Below are positions 23,001 to 35,155 of a stretch of DNA of 64,000 nucleotides, in pieces. Both the position numbers and the translations under genes were made by a program. Within the stretch, counting starts at the first letter, position 1; every line of letters begins with the position of its first letter. This DNA comes from Calliopum simillimum (Eukaryota > Arthropoda > Insecta > Diptera > Lauxaniidae): assembly GCA_951812925.1 (NCBI GenBank), contig OX638370.1:94502897-94566896 (forward strand). Direction: 5' to 3'. The notes beneath the pieces are model-generated. The model was not told the DNA's origin and searched no databases. It worked only from the letters and a program-made list of their open reading frames with translations.

Positions 23001-25384
23001 AAAATATATAGAGGACGCCAGAATTGTTTTGCTCATTTTTTCGAATTCCATTGCTTAGCGCTATGTTTTGTTTTAGAAATAAGCTATAAATTCTCAGCTG
23101 GCTATTGGTCTATTAGTTGTTGTAAAGAAATTGTATTTTTTTTATTTAATTTATCTTTGAAGTTGCTATTTTCATTTCCGTCAAGCTTTGAGTAGTTGGA
23201 TTTTTTCAATGTCTGCAAAGCTTTCATTGCACACACATCCACACACACTGATTAGCCGCTACAATCCACCCATACCACTTTACTACTCTTCCGCACAAAT
23301 GGCATTGTTTACACAAAATCACCGCAGTTTTTCTTTTGTATTTGAAGTTGGCGCACTTTGTTAAGAATTGAATGTGTAAACAAAACTGCAACTTTGGCAC
23401 TAACACCATGAAACACAACACAACAGAACAAAATACAAAACGTACAATACACTGCCGTTGTCAACTACAATGAAATAAACGTCAATTGACCACAATGTCA
23501 GTGTCATTGTCTATTTGTCTGTCTGTCTATCGCATTGCCAGCAGTTGTGCAATGCATTGGCATGGAATGAATGAAAAAATGTGAAAAAAAAAACAAAAAT
23601 CTAAGAAGTAGTGGGTGTCCTGAGGATAAGGAATAACGAAATATAAAGCCAACATAAGGATACACAAAAGGCAACTGAAGTGCAACGAGTCAAACTCGCA
23701 TTGTTCGAATTTTTATACACGCGCGCGTGTGTAGGTAGCTTCCTTGCAGTATAAGAAAGGATAATACAAGTCAAGAATAACATTTGCAAGGAATCAAATA
23801 AAAACTTGAACAAGAAAACAAAATGCAACCAAATCGGCAACTGACAATAAAATGTTGCAGGGAAAAAATCAGTGCTGAAAAAAGAAGCAAAAAAAGCAAA
23901 TGCTTGTTTAGAAAAATACGGTAGCATGACTATTGTGCACAGTGTGCTTTAAGCTTAAAATAAACCCTTGTACGTTTAAAATTGTCAGTTGTAATGCTGC
24001 TAGAATTTTTCAAGTACAGAGGATATACTCGTATTTCTTATAAGTACTTAGTTTTTCTTTTTAAAGCTAAACTACATCTTAAACATTTGCCACTATTTTG
24101 TCGAAATATCCCCACTGTGCAAAAGTTGCTTTATGCTTTCGAAAAAATTCCAACTTCTTATTAAAGAATCTCATCACGTTTGCACAATTTAAAAAGGGGG
24201 TGAATTTCGTTTCTTTTTTTTTTTGCACTTGTTAGTTATGCTGCAAGTATGTTTCCCTGTCCGTCTGTCTACCCTTTATGTCTGTCTGTATGTCTGTCTG
24301 CTTATCCATCTGTTTGTCTAGCTGTCTAACTGTCTATCTTCCCTATGATACTATCTCTTTCACATGTCTGTACAAAAAATATAATCTTCCTCAACAAAGT
24401 CTGCGAAAATGCGGAAAAAAATCCTTTCTCATCATTTTTTGGTTTTTAAAACTCTTTTAAGTTTTTGGTGCTGTTTTTATAAAAACATTGTCAGATTTTT
24501 TTTTCGTTTATATGGCTTTGTTGTTGTTGTTATTGTACCTTCTTTGTATGACTTCAGTTGCAGTTTAACAAAACGGAAACGGATACGGCCACGTTAACGA
24601 ACTTCAGTTCACAGTCATCTTCCACTTGAACTCAGCAGACGATGCGCGTTGCTTACAAAATGTTTCCATTTTTTTTGTTAGTGGATGGAGTCTAGTGTGT
24701 TTTTAGTTGTTATATCAATTGAAAAATTTCACTTTTGCTGCATATGAGTGTTTGTTTTTTGCAGAAATTTAAAAAATAGCATCTAAGTATGCTTTACTTT
24801 ATAATAAAATGATTTTTCATTATATACGGATAATTCAAATGTTGAAGACTTTTTGAAATATAATAGAATTAAGTTGAAAATTCGAGCATTGTCTTAAAGT
24901 TCCCAAAATGTAACAAAAATGTTTAAGAATTTATGTGTTGCACAAAGTTTAAAAGAATTTTAAAAAATTCTTCAAGAGGCCAAAAACTTTTAAAAAATGT
25001 AAAAAAATTCAAGACATTTCATATCCAAGCTATCTTAAAATATGAAAAAAGTCACAAAATTTTCAGAATTTATGATTAGCATAGGCAGACTGTGCAGAAA
25101 ATTCCGCTAAATAGACGCAATAGGAACAAAGTTATTAATACGAAAGAAAATGTGAGATGTGATGGAATAGATGTTTCAGAAAAGAGAATTATTTCCTTGA
25201 AAAAACCCGGCTTTAACTGTATTAAACAAGGGACATTGAATGCTGTATGAGTGTGAGCTGAGAGACGGTAAACTGCTTTTTCATACGTGCAAGCTGTGGC
25301 TTTAACGGCAGATAAGGAAAAGTGATTGGTTTTCGTTCCGAGAAGTACTTTTGATCCTGGTGAAGGCCTATTTTTGAATAAAAA
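23001..25384. other. Gene-less stretch with TCTG microsatellite
   Basis: No gene is supported. A GTCT-type run lies at 24252-24335 (interrupted) and a smaller one near 23510-23530. A possible core promoter and short signal-peptide-like frame near 24620-24700 is listed separately. Confidence 0.4.
24619..24700 (+). promoter_or_regulatory. Weak candidate core promoter and first exon
   Basis: ACTTCAGTTCAC resembles a fly initiator, and AGACG about 30 bases later resembles a downstream promoter element (spacing off by up to four from the canonical position, depending on which A is +1). An ATG at about 24641 opens a short hydrophobic frame (MRVAYKMFPFFLLV) with a possible GT donor soon after. No second exon was found, so this may be chance. 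Confidence 0.15.
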
Positions 25385-26400
25385 ACATGTTTTTTGGTCA
25401 TAACTTATTTTTCATTACAAATTGGATACCCGAGGGTGCTTTCGAAATAAAGACAATATTCTTACAAAAATGTTAGCGTTTAAAAAATAAAATTTTTTTT
25501 GGGAGTATAGATAATATTCGCGTGCAAAAATTGATTTTTTTACGTTTTTCAATTACCCGGCCGGAAAACCGATTTTTTACTCAGAGTTAAAGCATCTAAC
25601 AAACAAAGTGTATACGGCAAAAAATGCTTAAATTGGTAGATGCCTTGGTTTTGAGTTAACCTAGCATTTTGCTGACGAACGTGAGCTTAACAACTGAAAA
25701 CTCTGAATTTGATATGTTTTTGAAAAACTATAATATATTTCAAAAAAATCTATAAGAAGTCACACGTATTTTTTGAGCAATTTCAAGCATTCTTTGCCCT
25801 TACCAGCGCTTAAAAATGAAAAACAAAAAAAAAAAAACAAATCCAAAAAAAAATTTACACCTGTTCCTTGGACGATTCTAAGCATTTTATGCCATGTACA
25901 CTTTTTTCGTAAGATGCCCCCTCTTGAGTAAAAAAAGGCGTTTAGCTTTCCACGGGGCTGCTGACCAGCCCTGTTCTAACGTTTAACTGACTGACCGACA
26001 TAATTGTTTTTTATAAACGTATGCATTATACAATCTGTATAACAGTTTTCAGCCTTTAGAAATTAATTTGATCACGACATGTTTGAGACCATATTTGAGA
26101 CGCCTGTTTTACAGTCGCTTGACTGACCGACAGTTTTTGTGTGTCCACAACTACTATAACCAACTGTAACAAAACCAGCTTTAAGAAACGCAAAGTCATT
26201 TTTAAGAGCTGGCTTTCCGGCTATTAGATGCCTTGCTTTTAAGTGAAAAATCGTTTTTTCGACCGCGTATTTGAAAAACGTAAAAAAATCGATTATGGGG
26301 CGCAAATGTTATCTATACCGCTAAAAAATATTTATAATTTTTAAATGGTAAAATGTAAGAACATAGTCTTCAGTAGAATCATTGGTTTTTCTTGAAATGA
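25385..26400. mobile_element. Diverged inverted-repeat element of about 1 kb
   Basis: The arms 25385-25615 and 26220-26400 share, in inverse order, TATAGATAA-ATT-GCG, GATTTTTTTACGTTTTTCAA, CGGNCG-AAAA and GCATCTAA. The interior holds a smaller hairpin (26155-26215) that also occurs at 56075-56130. Termini are not sharp enough to call a target duplication. Confidence 0.6.
26155..26215. repeat. Hairpin module shared with 56075-56130
   Basis: ACTGTAACAAAACCAGCTTT, AGAAACGCAAA and TCATTTTTAAG-GCTGGCT are shared by the two loci. CCAGC and GCTGG close a stem of about 35 bases between them. A partial third copy (CCAGCGCTTAAAAATGA) lies near 25804. Confidence 0.55.
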
Positions 26401-26727
26401 AAAAAAAAAAAAAAAAGAATGCAGATATTGTTCATAGAGTCATTCTATCTTTCTAGTCTGTTTTGGGATGTTTTTTTTTTGCTGCATACAAAAACGGATC
26501 GATCTAATGTATAATATTGAGATGTACCCAAGGGGAAAAGAAGTGCTTCCAAAACCCTTCTGAAGTGCATCCTTTTCACCAATAATCGCTTTCGCTCATT
26601 AAGAATGTCATAGAATGTAAGCGCGCTTAAGCTTACCGCAGCCTTACTTCAAAAGGCCTTTTAAAGCGATTATTTGTAATGCTACGGTAAGCGTTTTTTC
26701 AATAAAATATAAAAAAAAAGAAAAAAA

Positions 26728-26816
26728 CTGGCCGCACCAGGATTTGAATGATAGATAGAAACAGATTATTTTTACTTTCATTTACCAACTCTTTAGACCA
26801 CTACACCAATGCCCGA
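26728..26816 (-). repeat. tRNA-like sequence with A box, B box and T-run terminator
   Basis: On the minus strand, TTGGTGTAGTGGTCTAAAG matches a Pol III A box and ATTCAAATCCTGG a B box about 60 nt later; a run of T7-C-T9 follows directly (complement of 26711-26727). Acceptor and T stems pair poorly, so this is a pseudo-tRNA or SINE head rather than a functional tRNA. Downstream units at 26905-27310 carry related B boxes. Confidence 0.5.
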
Positions 26817-26904
26817 TGGTATGAAGAGGTATTAAATTTGTATATTAAGCAAATGTTGTCCAAACAGAATTTGACATTCGAATACTCTACAGCCTTATAT
26901 AGAA

Positions 26905-27310
26905 TCATTGCGTTATCAGTTTCAATTCAATTAAACAAACGTAAATTAATAAGAGAAAGGAAAATAGAAAAGTGAAATAAAAGATGTTGAATAAAAAATA
27001 TTTTAATAAAAAAAAATAAAGCAGAAAAAAAAATAACAAAAAGTAAAAAAAAAGATCACCCGGGCTGGGTTCAAACCCACGTTGTCCTTTCTGCAACGGA
27101 AAACATGGAATCATTGTGTAATCAATTTCAATTCAATTAAACAAAAGTAATTTAATAAGAGAAAGGAAAATAGAAAAGTGAAATAAAACATATTTAACTA
27201 CAAAAAAAAAAAAAAAAAATAAAGCAAAAAAAAAAAAAAAAATAAAAAAATGGAAAAAAAATCACCCGGGCTAGGTTCGAACCCATGTTGTTCTTACTGC
27301 AGCCTTGTAA
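26905..27310 (-). repeat. Tandem pair of ~205-bp units, each with a tRNA-like B box
   Basis: Two units share TTTCAATTCAATTAAACAAA, AATAAGAGAAAGGAAAATAG, an A-rich tract and ATCACCCGGGCT. On the minus strand each has GGGTTTGAACCCAGCC (27060-27085) or GGGTTCGAACCTAGCC (27265-27285), a Pol III B-box-like 3' half, followed by a T-rich run. The A box seen at 26790 is missing from both. A duplicated SINE-like unit is the simplest reading. Confidence 0.6.
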
Positions 27311-28840
27311 AAAATCATTGCGAAAGTGCTCGTAAATGTCTATGGGGACAAGCAACTTTGAAGTGCTTGGATCAGAAGCGCTAGAAATTTTTCCTCTTGG
27401 GGTAAGATTGTCGAAAATTCCTAAATCGTCTAAAACCGCGTAACACCATTGCGTTTTGTTTTAAGTTTATTTTTGCATTGAATTTAAGGCTTAAACTTTA
27501 AATGCAATCACATCATAACACTCAAAACGATGATGATAAACTTTTAATTGAGCTTAAAATTAACAATTTGCATTTTTGTGGTTTTTAAATAATAAAAAAT
27601 ACACAAAACTGAATGCATTTACAACTACATATCAAGTAATTTCATTTCCGTGCTGTCTCGTTTTAACACATACTCATTTGCGTGTGTGCTCTTGTGTGTA
27701 TGAGTGCTTAATTTGAAGTGCGCGAGCAATGTGCGAATTCATTATTCATTCGCATTTGACTGCGATATCTAATTAAAAATTTTTAAATGAATTATAAACA
27801 GATTTGAAAATTCACATATTTTTTGTGTGTTGAAAATTCCTGCGGGAATCCTATACGATGATTACATTTGTATGTGTGCTAGTTTATTTAAGTACGTGTA
27901 GATGTGTATGAATATGGTATTGCTGGTATGAGTAAGTGTGTTCAACAATATTTCATATATGTATTGTACATATATGTTGAAAATGAAGTGCCAACAATGT
28001 TAATTAATTTTATTATTATAAATTTATTATTTTATGACGTTTTTTTTTTGTTTCTCTAAATAACTGACAGCAAGTGGTATGAGAGAAGGCAGATTGTGTT
28101 GTAATGAAGTTTATTTGTAATTAACATATGATATGTATGTTGTACGAGTATGTAACACTTGAAAGTGCGCATTTTAAAATAAAAATGTTTGCATTCTTTT
28201 TCACAAAAAAAAATTATTTTATCAATTTTATTTTGTTGCATACTTTTAATGGTAAATTGATATTTTTTATTTTTTCATTAATTTTTTGAAATTTTATAAC
28301 CTCAGTCAGTGTTAGATGTCCATCAACGTTGTCAACATTGTTTAACAACTTAGTGACAACAACTGCAACAGCAATAAAAACTAAACACAATAAAGCACTA
28401 AAAACAAAATTGAACACAGAGTAACTTTAGCTACACAACGAAAACAACACGAATACACACAACAACACAAAACCACATTTAAGCATTGTGGCAACATTAT
28501 CATTAGACAGACGAAGCCGCCTCCACCGTCGGTGGAAAAGTTAGTGCGTCCCCTAATTATATGCAACAAAAAATGTGAATTTTTTTTTTTGGTTTTTGTT
28601 GTTACGTTCAAAATTTTCAAGCGATGCGAAAGGACAAAGGAATAGGGAGGAAAAAAGCAAAGAAAACATTGTAAAACCCACAGTTATGTACCTTCACACT
28701 TCAAAAAAATATGTATTCTGAAAAACTAATATTTTATTAAAATTCAATAGCTATTGCAAAAATATTTTGATCTCTTAGCAAATTTTTTGACTTCTTTAAA
28801 ATTTTTATATATGTATTTATTGTGAATTCCACAATTGATG
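27311..28840. other. Gene-less stretch
   Basis: AT-rich with TGTG/TATG-rich parts (27650-27960); no gene is supported. The minus-strand frame around 28381-28620 is short and unrecognised. Confidence 0.4.
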
Positions 28841-29766
28841 GTATCGACCCCCATACAACAAAAAAAAAAAAAAAAAAAAAAAGTTCAAATGACAGCCCCC
28901 AGTTTGGAAGGTAATATTGAAAGATTTTTACTGAAAAAAACAATTTTTTTTTTTCGGCACTTAAATTCGATGCAGTTTTGTTTTTTTCTTATATCGACGC
29001 CGTTTGACGTCCGATCAACAAGTATAGTATATCGTTGTAAATTGGCTACATTTCATTCATAGAAGTCATTTATCTCAAATATTTTTTTCGACTAGTTGTA
29101 CTCATTATCTCAGTTTCTACCACACTAAGGTGCCAAGGGCACATCATAAAATTAAAGTCCGTACAAAATCATAAAATTCCCCTCTGCAAAATTTCCTCAA
29201 ATAGTTGAAATTGAAGAAGTTATAGCGAATCTAAAAACTCAGTACAAAATATGAAAAACAGTATGTTTTAAGAACGAAAATCAACCCTGAAACTATGCAA
29301 GATTTTTTTTTTTTTTTTATTTATTTGCGCACTGTTTGAAATGCCAAATGTTAAAAAAAATATTGCATAGTCTTAGGGGGTGATATTCGTTTTGGAACAT
29401 TCTGTTTTTCATATTTTGTACTAAAGTTTTAGATTCGCTATAATTTCTTCAATTTCAACAATTTGTAGGGAACAATTTTATGACTTTTTATGGGATCCAA
29501 TATTATGATGGGTCCTTGCTACCTTAATGAGGTAGAAACTGAGATAATGAGTACAACTAGTCGAAAAAAATATTTGAGATAAATGACTTCTATGAATGAA
29601 ATGTAGCCCATTTACAACGACACACTATACTTGTTGATCGATGTAAAACTGCATCGAATTTAGAGGCCGAAAAAAAATTGCTTTTTTTTTCAGTAAAAAT
29701 CTTTCAATATTACCTTTCAAACTGGAGGCTGTCATTTGAACTTTGTTTTTGTGATACTATCTACTC
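28841..29766. mobile_element. Long inverted-repeat (foldback-like) element
   Basis: The arms of about 450 bp (28841-29310 and 29345-29766) share many blocks in inverse order: GTTCAAATGACAGCC, TAATATTGAAAGATTTTTAC, AAATTCGATGCAGTTTT, GATAAATGACTTCTATGAAT and TTCTTCAATTTCAAC-like. The spacer is short and T-rich. Left arm carries an A run of about 24 just inside the end. Ends resemble GGTATC/AGTATC but are eroded. No coding region. Confidence 0.7.
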
Positions 29767-29970
29767 TTGAGCATTTTTCTACGTCATCCTTCCGAGCCTT
29801 CAACACTTTTTAGCTTCATCATAATAAATTTCCCATTAAAAACTCTTCTGTAGCTGTGACTGTTTTAACATTTCTGAACCTTCGGCACATTTTTCAAGTT
29901 CTTCAAAGCTGCGAAATATTTTTAGCAATAATCGGAAGAAATATTTATTAAAATCTTTATAGCGCCGAGG

Positions 29971-30489
29971 CACACTGGTTAAAAATCCTTAAAAGCTGGA
30001 CAAAAATCAAAATCATTATATTTTCGATGCAAAGTTTTTTACCCGGGGGTTTTTGGGGTCGCTGATTACGAATCTGATGTTATATTTTTAAATAACAAAA
30101 TGGCAAACTCGAAATGGCAAAAAACAACACTTGCATAATTTTTATAACTTATTTAAAAATGTATTTTAAAACTTTAACTTTGACAGAGCTGTGTGCAACT
30201 GTAAATCTCTTTTACAAAGAGATTCCATATTCAAATCGGTTCAGTTTTACAGTAACGATACAACTTTAACAGTGAACACTTAATTTTTACTTTCAACTCA
30301 CAGAATATTGCGTCTAAGAAGCGTACTTTTGGAGGTATCCCAAGAGCGTTATTGGAATACCTGGATCTTTCTTATCTATTTCATGCGGTCTATGAATATC
30401 AGTTAGACAATATAGTCCACAAGAAGTTAATTTAAAACAACTTTTTTTTTCGACTTTTGGCCAGCTTTTAAGGATTTTAAACCAGTATG
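29971..30489. mobile_element. Transib-like nonautonomous element with 5-bp target duplication
   Basis: The inverted ends of about 40 bp read CACACTGGTTAAAAATCCTT on the left and CATACTGGTTTAAAATCCTT (complement) on the right. CGAGG flanks both sides (29966-29970 and 30490-30494). A CAC-type start with a GC-rich 5-bp duplication is the signature of the Transib superfamily, relative of the RAG recombinase. No transposase is inside; 519 bp. Confidence 0.65.
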
Positions 30490-30494
30490 CGAGG

Positions 30495-30954
30495 GCACAA
30501 AAAAAAAAATTATGTTAAGCTGTTGCTAGAATCTTTAAGCAACTGCCCAAACCAATCAAACAATCAGCGATATTAGCTGGGGAGTTTGAGCAGTTTCAAG
30601 GCATTACTCGAACCATTTTAACTATCTATAGCATATGGATTTTAGGCTTATTCGCCTTGAGTTGAAGTTCAGTAATGGTTTGAGCGCAGTGCTTCAACAT
30701 TTAAGTGTAAACTATGGACAAAAATATGTACATATATCTATTTTATACTATTTATAAAAAATTGCTTAGATGAAAACCCTATGTAACGCTGTTTTTCACA
30801 ATATACTGAACCGATTTTTATAATTTTTTTTTTAAACATTCTGCATGTGCTAAAGAATGAAATTGCATCCTTAGTTTTTGATTTTTGAAAGATAAACCTT
30901 TTTTTTTAGAAGCTGTTGAAAACAAAAAAATTCAATGCTTGCATAAAAATGATT
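30495..30954. other. Gene-less spacer
   Basis: No recognised feature apart from A/T runs. Confidence 0.4.
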
Positions 30955-31620
30955 TTTCGACATTTTCGACTAATACCGATGTTTTTCAATATTTTCAATA
31001 CTTTTGGATGTTTTTCGATATATTTGGACACGAACCGATTTCTTCAATGTTTTCCAATACTTTTGGGCTTTTACTGATATTTAAGGTGCTTTTCGTCATT
31101 TTTGGACTTTTACCGATATTAAGATGTTTTTCAATATTTTTTCGACACCTTAGGTTTTTTTCGGACATTTTGGATATTTTTCGATACACTTGGAATTCGA
31201 TTTCTTTGATGTATTTTAATATTTTTCGAAACTTTTGGACTTTTACCAATACATAGGATGTTTTTAGACATTTTTGGACTTTTACCGATTTCTTCGATGT
31301 ATTTCAATATTTTTCTATACTTTGGACTTTTCTCACATGTATGTATTTAAAATGTTTTTCGATGCACTTGGACTTTAACCGATTTCTTCGATGTTTTTCA
31401 ATATTTTTCAATACTTTTGGACTTTTACCGATATTTTCGGAGTTTTCCGATGTTTTTCGACGTTTACCTGTTTTTTTCAATGTATTTTATTATTTTTCGA
31501 TATATTTGGAATTCACGACATTTTCGATAGTTTTGGGCTTTCACCGAAGAAATCGGTGTATTTTAATATTTTTCGATACATTTGGACTTTTACCGATTTT
31601 TACCGATAATTTTATGGAAA
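30955..31620. repeat. Degenerate minisatellite, unit about 48 bp
   Basis: The phrase GGACTTTTACCGAT recurs at about 31052, 31105, 31228, 31275, 31323, 31369, 31420, 31536 and 31584; the spacings are about 46-53 or roughly twice that. A unit reads TTCTTCGATGTATTTCAATA, then TTTTTCGATACTTTTGGACTTT. The open frames here (30885-31256 and 31341-31676) are by-products of the repeat, giving Phe/Ile-rich pseudo-proteins, and should not be taken as genes. Confidence 0.8.
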
Positions 31621-31977
31621 CAGATAAAATTAATATATTCCAGCATCTGTTTGTTTCACATTATTTAAACAAATAGTTATCGTTATTGGCTTTTTAAGTG
31701 CAATCTTGCTTTTTATCAATACGCGAGCAACGCCGAGTAAAACAGCTAGTCGAATATAAGTGAGTGAGAATTTAGAAAAAATTTTAAAAAACTTTTCTTT
31801 TTAAAAGATTTCACAGTGTTAAAAAAAGCTCTCTTAATTGGACGATGTAAAGTATCTTTTTTTTTGCTGAAATCAATAGTCTTAAGTCTCCTGGGTAATA
31901 CGGCATTTTTTTTTTTAAATTGAATCCTTGACATTTTTTTTTTCACTTTTTCAATACTACTTGTCATTTTTTATATA
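31621..31977. other. Gene-less spacer
   Basis: T-rich; nothing is recognised. Confidence 0.4.
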
Positions 31978-31979
31978 TA

Positions 31980-32866
31980 GGGGAGATGTGTGAACCTTGG
32001 TCTGCTTTTCAGTTTTTTCAATGCGCAGGATTTTCCAAAATAGTTTTTTTAGTTTTTTGAATAAGTAATATTTCTACAATGATTGCAGCATCAAATGACG
32101 TGACAATGATATTTCTATGTCTTACCATTGAGTAGAAATATTACTTTTTCCGTTGCAATCTCAAACGGTTCAAGGTACACCATGCAAGTGTACCTTGGAC
32201 TATTAAAAATAAAAGAGAATACATTTTATTTAGTAATAAATTATAAAAGAACCATTTATTATGTAACCAAAAGTAACATTTTTTTCAATAAAAAAAAAAA
32301 AAAAATTTTTCACGAACAAAAATTATAACACAAAAAAGTGCATTTAGTAAAAAACAATCAATTAAACAAAAATGATTGAAAATAAATACATTAATCACGT
32401 AAATAATAATAATAATATTATACTGAAAGGTGATTATGGCTTCCTGGTTGCCCGTCGAAAAAGGCTCGCTGGTCAATAAACATAGGTCCAAGGTACACAC
32501 AGACAGCATGTTTTAAAAACTGTCAACACCCATAACATATTTTAATGAAAATACATCTAAAACACACTAAAAGCTTAAAACAATAACAAAACTTCCTTCC
32601 TGATGTTGTAAAACTGAAATATTTCAAGTAAGTTTATTAAAAAACGTTTCGAAGTTTACTCCAAAAACAAATTTTTACACACAAAAAACACTTTTTCCGT
32701 CGCTTTTTATACACGCATACAGCTTGACGGTCTGAAGTCTACTAATATGAGTCACCGGTATAAGTGGAAAATTTCATAGAAGAACATTATCGTACACGTG
32801 CAGTTGTTGAGTGGCAAACGGCACTCGGACCGAGGTACACTTGGACCAAGGTACACACATCTCCCC
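31980..32866. mobile_element. TA-flanked nonautonomous element, family B (887 bp)
   Basis: The ends are GGGGAGATGTGTGAACCTTG on the left and the complement of GGGGAGATGTGTGTACCTTG on the right, next to TA (31978-31979, 32867-32868). The end motif recurs: GTGTACCTTGG at about 32189, CCAAGGTACAC at about 32489, and a doublet GAGGTACACTTGG / CCAAGGTACACACATC at 32832-32862. No coding region. Layout matches families A and C although the motif differs. Confidence 0.8.
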
Positions 32867-32868
32867 TA

Positions 32869-34974
32869 TAGATTTAAAATATATTTAGTTCGCTTAGAAT
32901 TTGTTAAAGCTTTTCAAAGGCAACAATATGAATATTTTTGAAAGAAACTGCATTTGTTTATTCATGGTACAGGGATCGGCACGGCCAAAATATTTTCTAT
33001 AATCTTGCTGAAAAATAAAAAATTTAAATAACCCTAACGATATTTTTTCCAGTGTATTCAACTGCAACACCTTGCAGCATAAGACACAACAACTGACAAA
33101 ATCTGCGTTAAACAAAATGCAAATGAAAATCATAGCTTTTGCAACTTAAGAGATTTAGTTCCTTACTGCCTTGAGGTGCCTGTCTTTATAGCATGAAGAG
33201 CGCAATATTTTTTCCATTGCATACTTTTTGGCTTTAACATACACAAACAAACACATGCACATGCTGCTGCACATCAACACTATGCAATAGCGACCGGTAA
33301 AATATTCAATTAAGAAACTTTCTTAATTTTATGTGGCGCGCTCAACAAGGCGTAACAACGGGTTAAAAGGAAATACAAAAACAAAGGTGAGTGCGCTACC
33401 TACCGTTGCGTATTGTAAGCAGCAGTAGCCGCTAAAGCGTTGGCGTTAAAATGAAAAAAAACTTTGCGCGCATGTTATTGTTGTAGTAGTTGTTCCATGT
33501 GTTGTTGCAGCAAACAACTGTTAATGTTGTGGTGATTTTTTCTTTTTTTGTTGTGAAAAAGTTTGTAAAAACTCTCGCTGCTGCTGCTGTTGTTACCATA
33601 GTTGTTGATGCTGCTGCTGTTGAAAGCCACTTGTTTCGTTGCCACTACTGTTGGTTGGTAACGCATATCCTTCTTCTTTTTTTTCCAACAATTTTATGTT
33701 GTTTTCTAATTTTAATGAGCCTCCTGTGTATTTTTTAGGGCTTGCTTTTTTTGATTTTTTTTTTTAAATTCTTTCTGGTTCTACATTTTAAAAATTCCAT
33801 TTTTTTCATTCTTCATTTCATTGCGTTTAATTAAATTCAAGTTGCAAGGATTTATTTCTAATTAACCTTTGCGGTTGCTCATGTTTATAAGCGAACTTTG
33901 TTTTATGAGCTGTAGGGGGTCTTTGTAAAATGCATTTTTAGATGCACAGCAAAAACAGCAGGTGGTTCCTTTGTTATGCAGAATAAATTCCTTTTTTTTT
34001 GCCGTTCATATCAAAAATTTGAAAATTTTCTAAAGCCACATGAATTTCTCAAAATTTTTCATTTATCTAACCTATAAAAACTATTTTATGCTAAAACCGT
34101 CATTCTATTAAGCAAAACCAACTCAACACAAAATTTAAATTCCAAAAACTTCTTTCAAAAATATTTTCATAATAAATTTTCATTTACTGCAAATATTTCA
34201 CTGCTTGTTTTTTCTTAACTGCACAATTTGGTTGCTCTCATAAAAAAAAAAATTTTGCGGCTGGTGGTGGCTAGACTTCTACCAATAATCAGTAAGGATT
34301 GTTGTTGCCGACGACGCCGCCCAACAAAAGCGGAAGTACGCGGCAGCCATAATGATGTGCGGCAAAGTAAAAGCAATGGCATTGGCGGAAGCAGCAGCAA
34401 TCAAAGTAGGTGCCAGGGAGATAGGGACGAATGAAGCAAAGTGCAAGTGGCTGCCATGAAGTCAACAATTCTTCATTTGCGCACTTTCAGCTGTTGGCGC
34501 TTCTTTCGCTGTTCGAGAGTACAGTGTTGTATTGAACTACATAGACATATCGTACCAGCTGTTATTACTCTCGGAAAAATAGTGCTAAACGATATGGTAT
34601 CGTAACGCAAAATGTTATATCGATGTTTTTTAAGAAAATTAGGACAGTTCACTCTGTTTTTGAGGAAAACTAGTATGTTACATTATACACTTATAACGAA
34701 AAGTAGAACGTTCCAGATTTTATATCGAAAAGTAGCATTTATTTAGGGCCAGCCCGGGAGATATGGCACCTTTTCTGTTGAACTGCTGTAAATCCAAAAT
34801 TTAAAGATTTTTTTGAAGAAACTAAAGAGGAATTTTCTTCGAATTGTTTGGGTCAATTTTTGATTTTATTATTTTGGTTTTTGGAAATTTTTGACCAGTT
34901 AGGGACAAAATTGACTATAAATGATTTTTTAGTGCAATTAAAAATACGCTTAACTTGAAATTCAAACGTTCCCT
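32869..34974. other. Gene-less stretch with trinucleotide repeats
   Basis: Interrupted TTG/CTG repeats at 33475-33660 resemble fly intronic or UTR sequence. A GC-richer block at 34240-34540 (GACGACGCCGCC, CAGCAGCAATCAAAG/GTAGGT) could be part of an untranslated or coding exon, but both strands have only short open frames (34228-34434 plus, 34215-34400 minus) and no choice can be made. Confidence 0.35.
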
Positions 34975-35155
34975 TCAGGCAAACTGACCAGTTTAAGAGT
35001 AGTCCATTAACAAGTCCCCTTCCAACCAGTTCTAGTCCGACTTCAATCGCTTTTGCATACAAGCAAATGTTCTTTTTTATGTGTTGATGTCCTACGAAAT
35101 TTCAACTGGGCGCTTATACACTACTTTTACACCAGTCCGGGGCTAGTTGTGGTGT
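34975..35155 (+). repeat. Dispersed repeat Z, copy 2
   Basis: Same block order as 15942-16092, ending ACACCAGTCCGGGGCTAGTT. It has an extra piece (GCTTTTGCATACAAGCAAATG) that is also in the inverted copy at 44330-44592. Confidence 0.65.

Noticed and set aside
30885..31676. Two open frames of 111-123 codons rich in Phe and Ile
   Set aside because: They lie in the 48-bp minisatellite and reflect its period being a multiple of three.
34228..34540. Coding exon in a GC-rich block
   Set aside because: Both strands have only short frames and no consistent splice signals; left as an undecided stretch.
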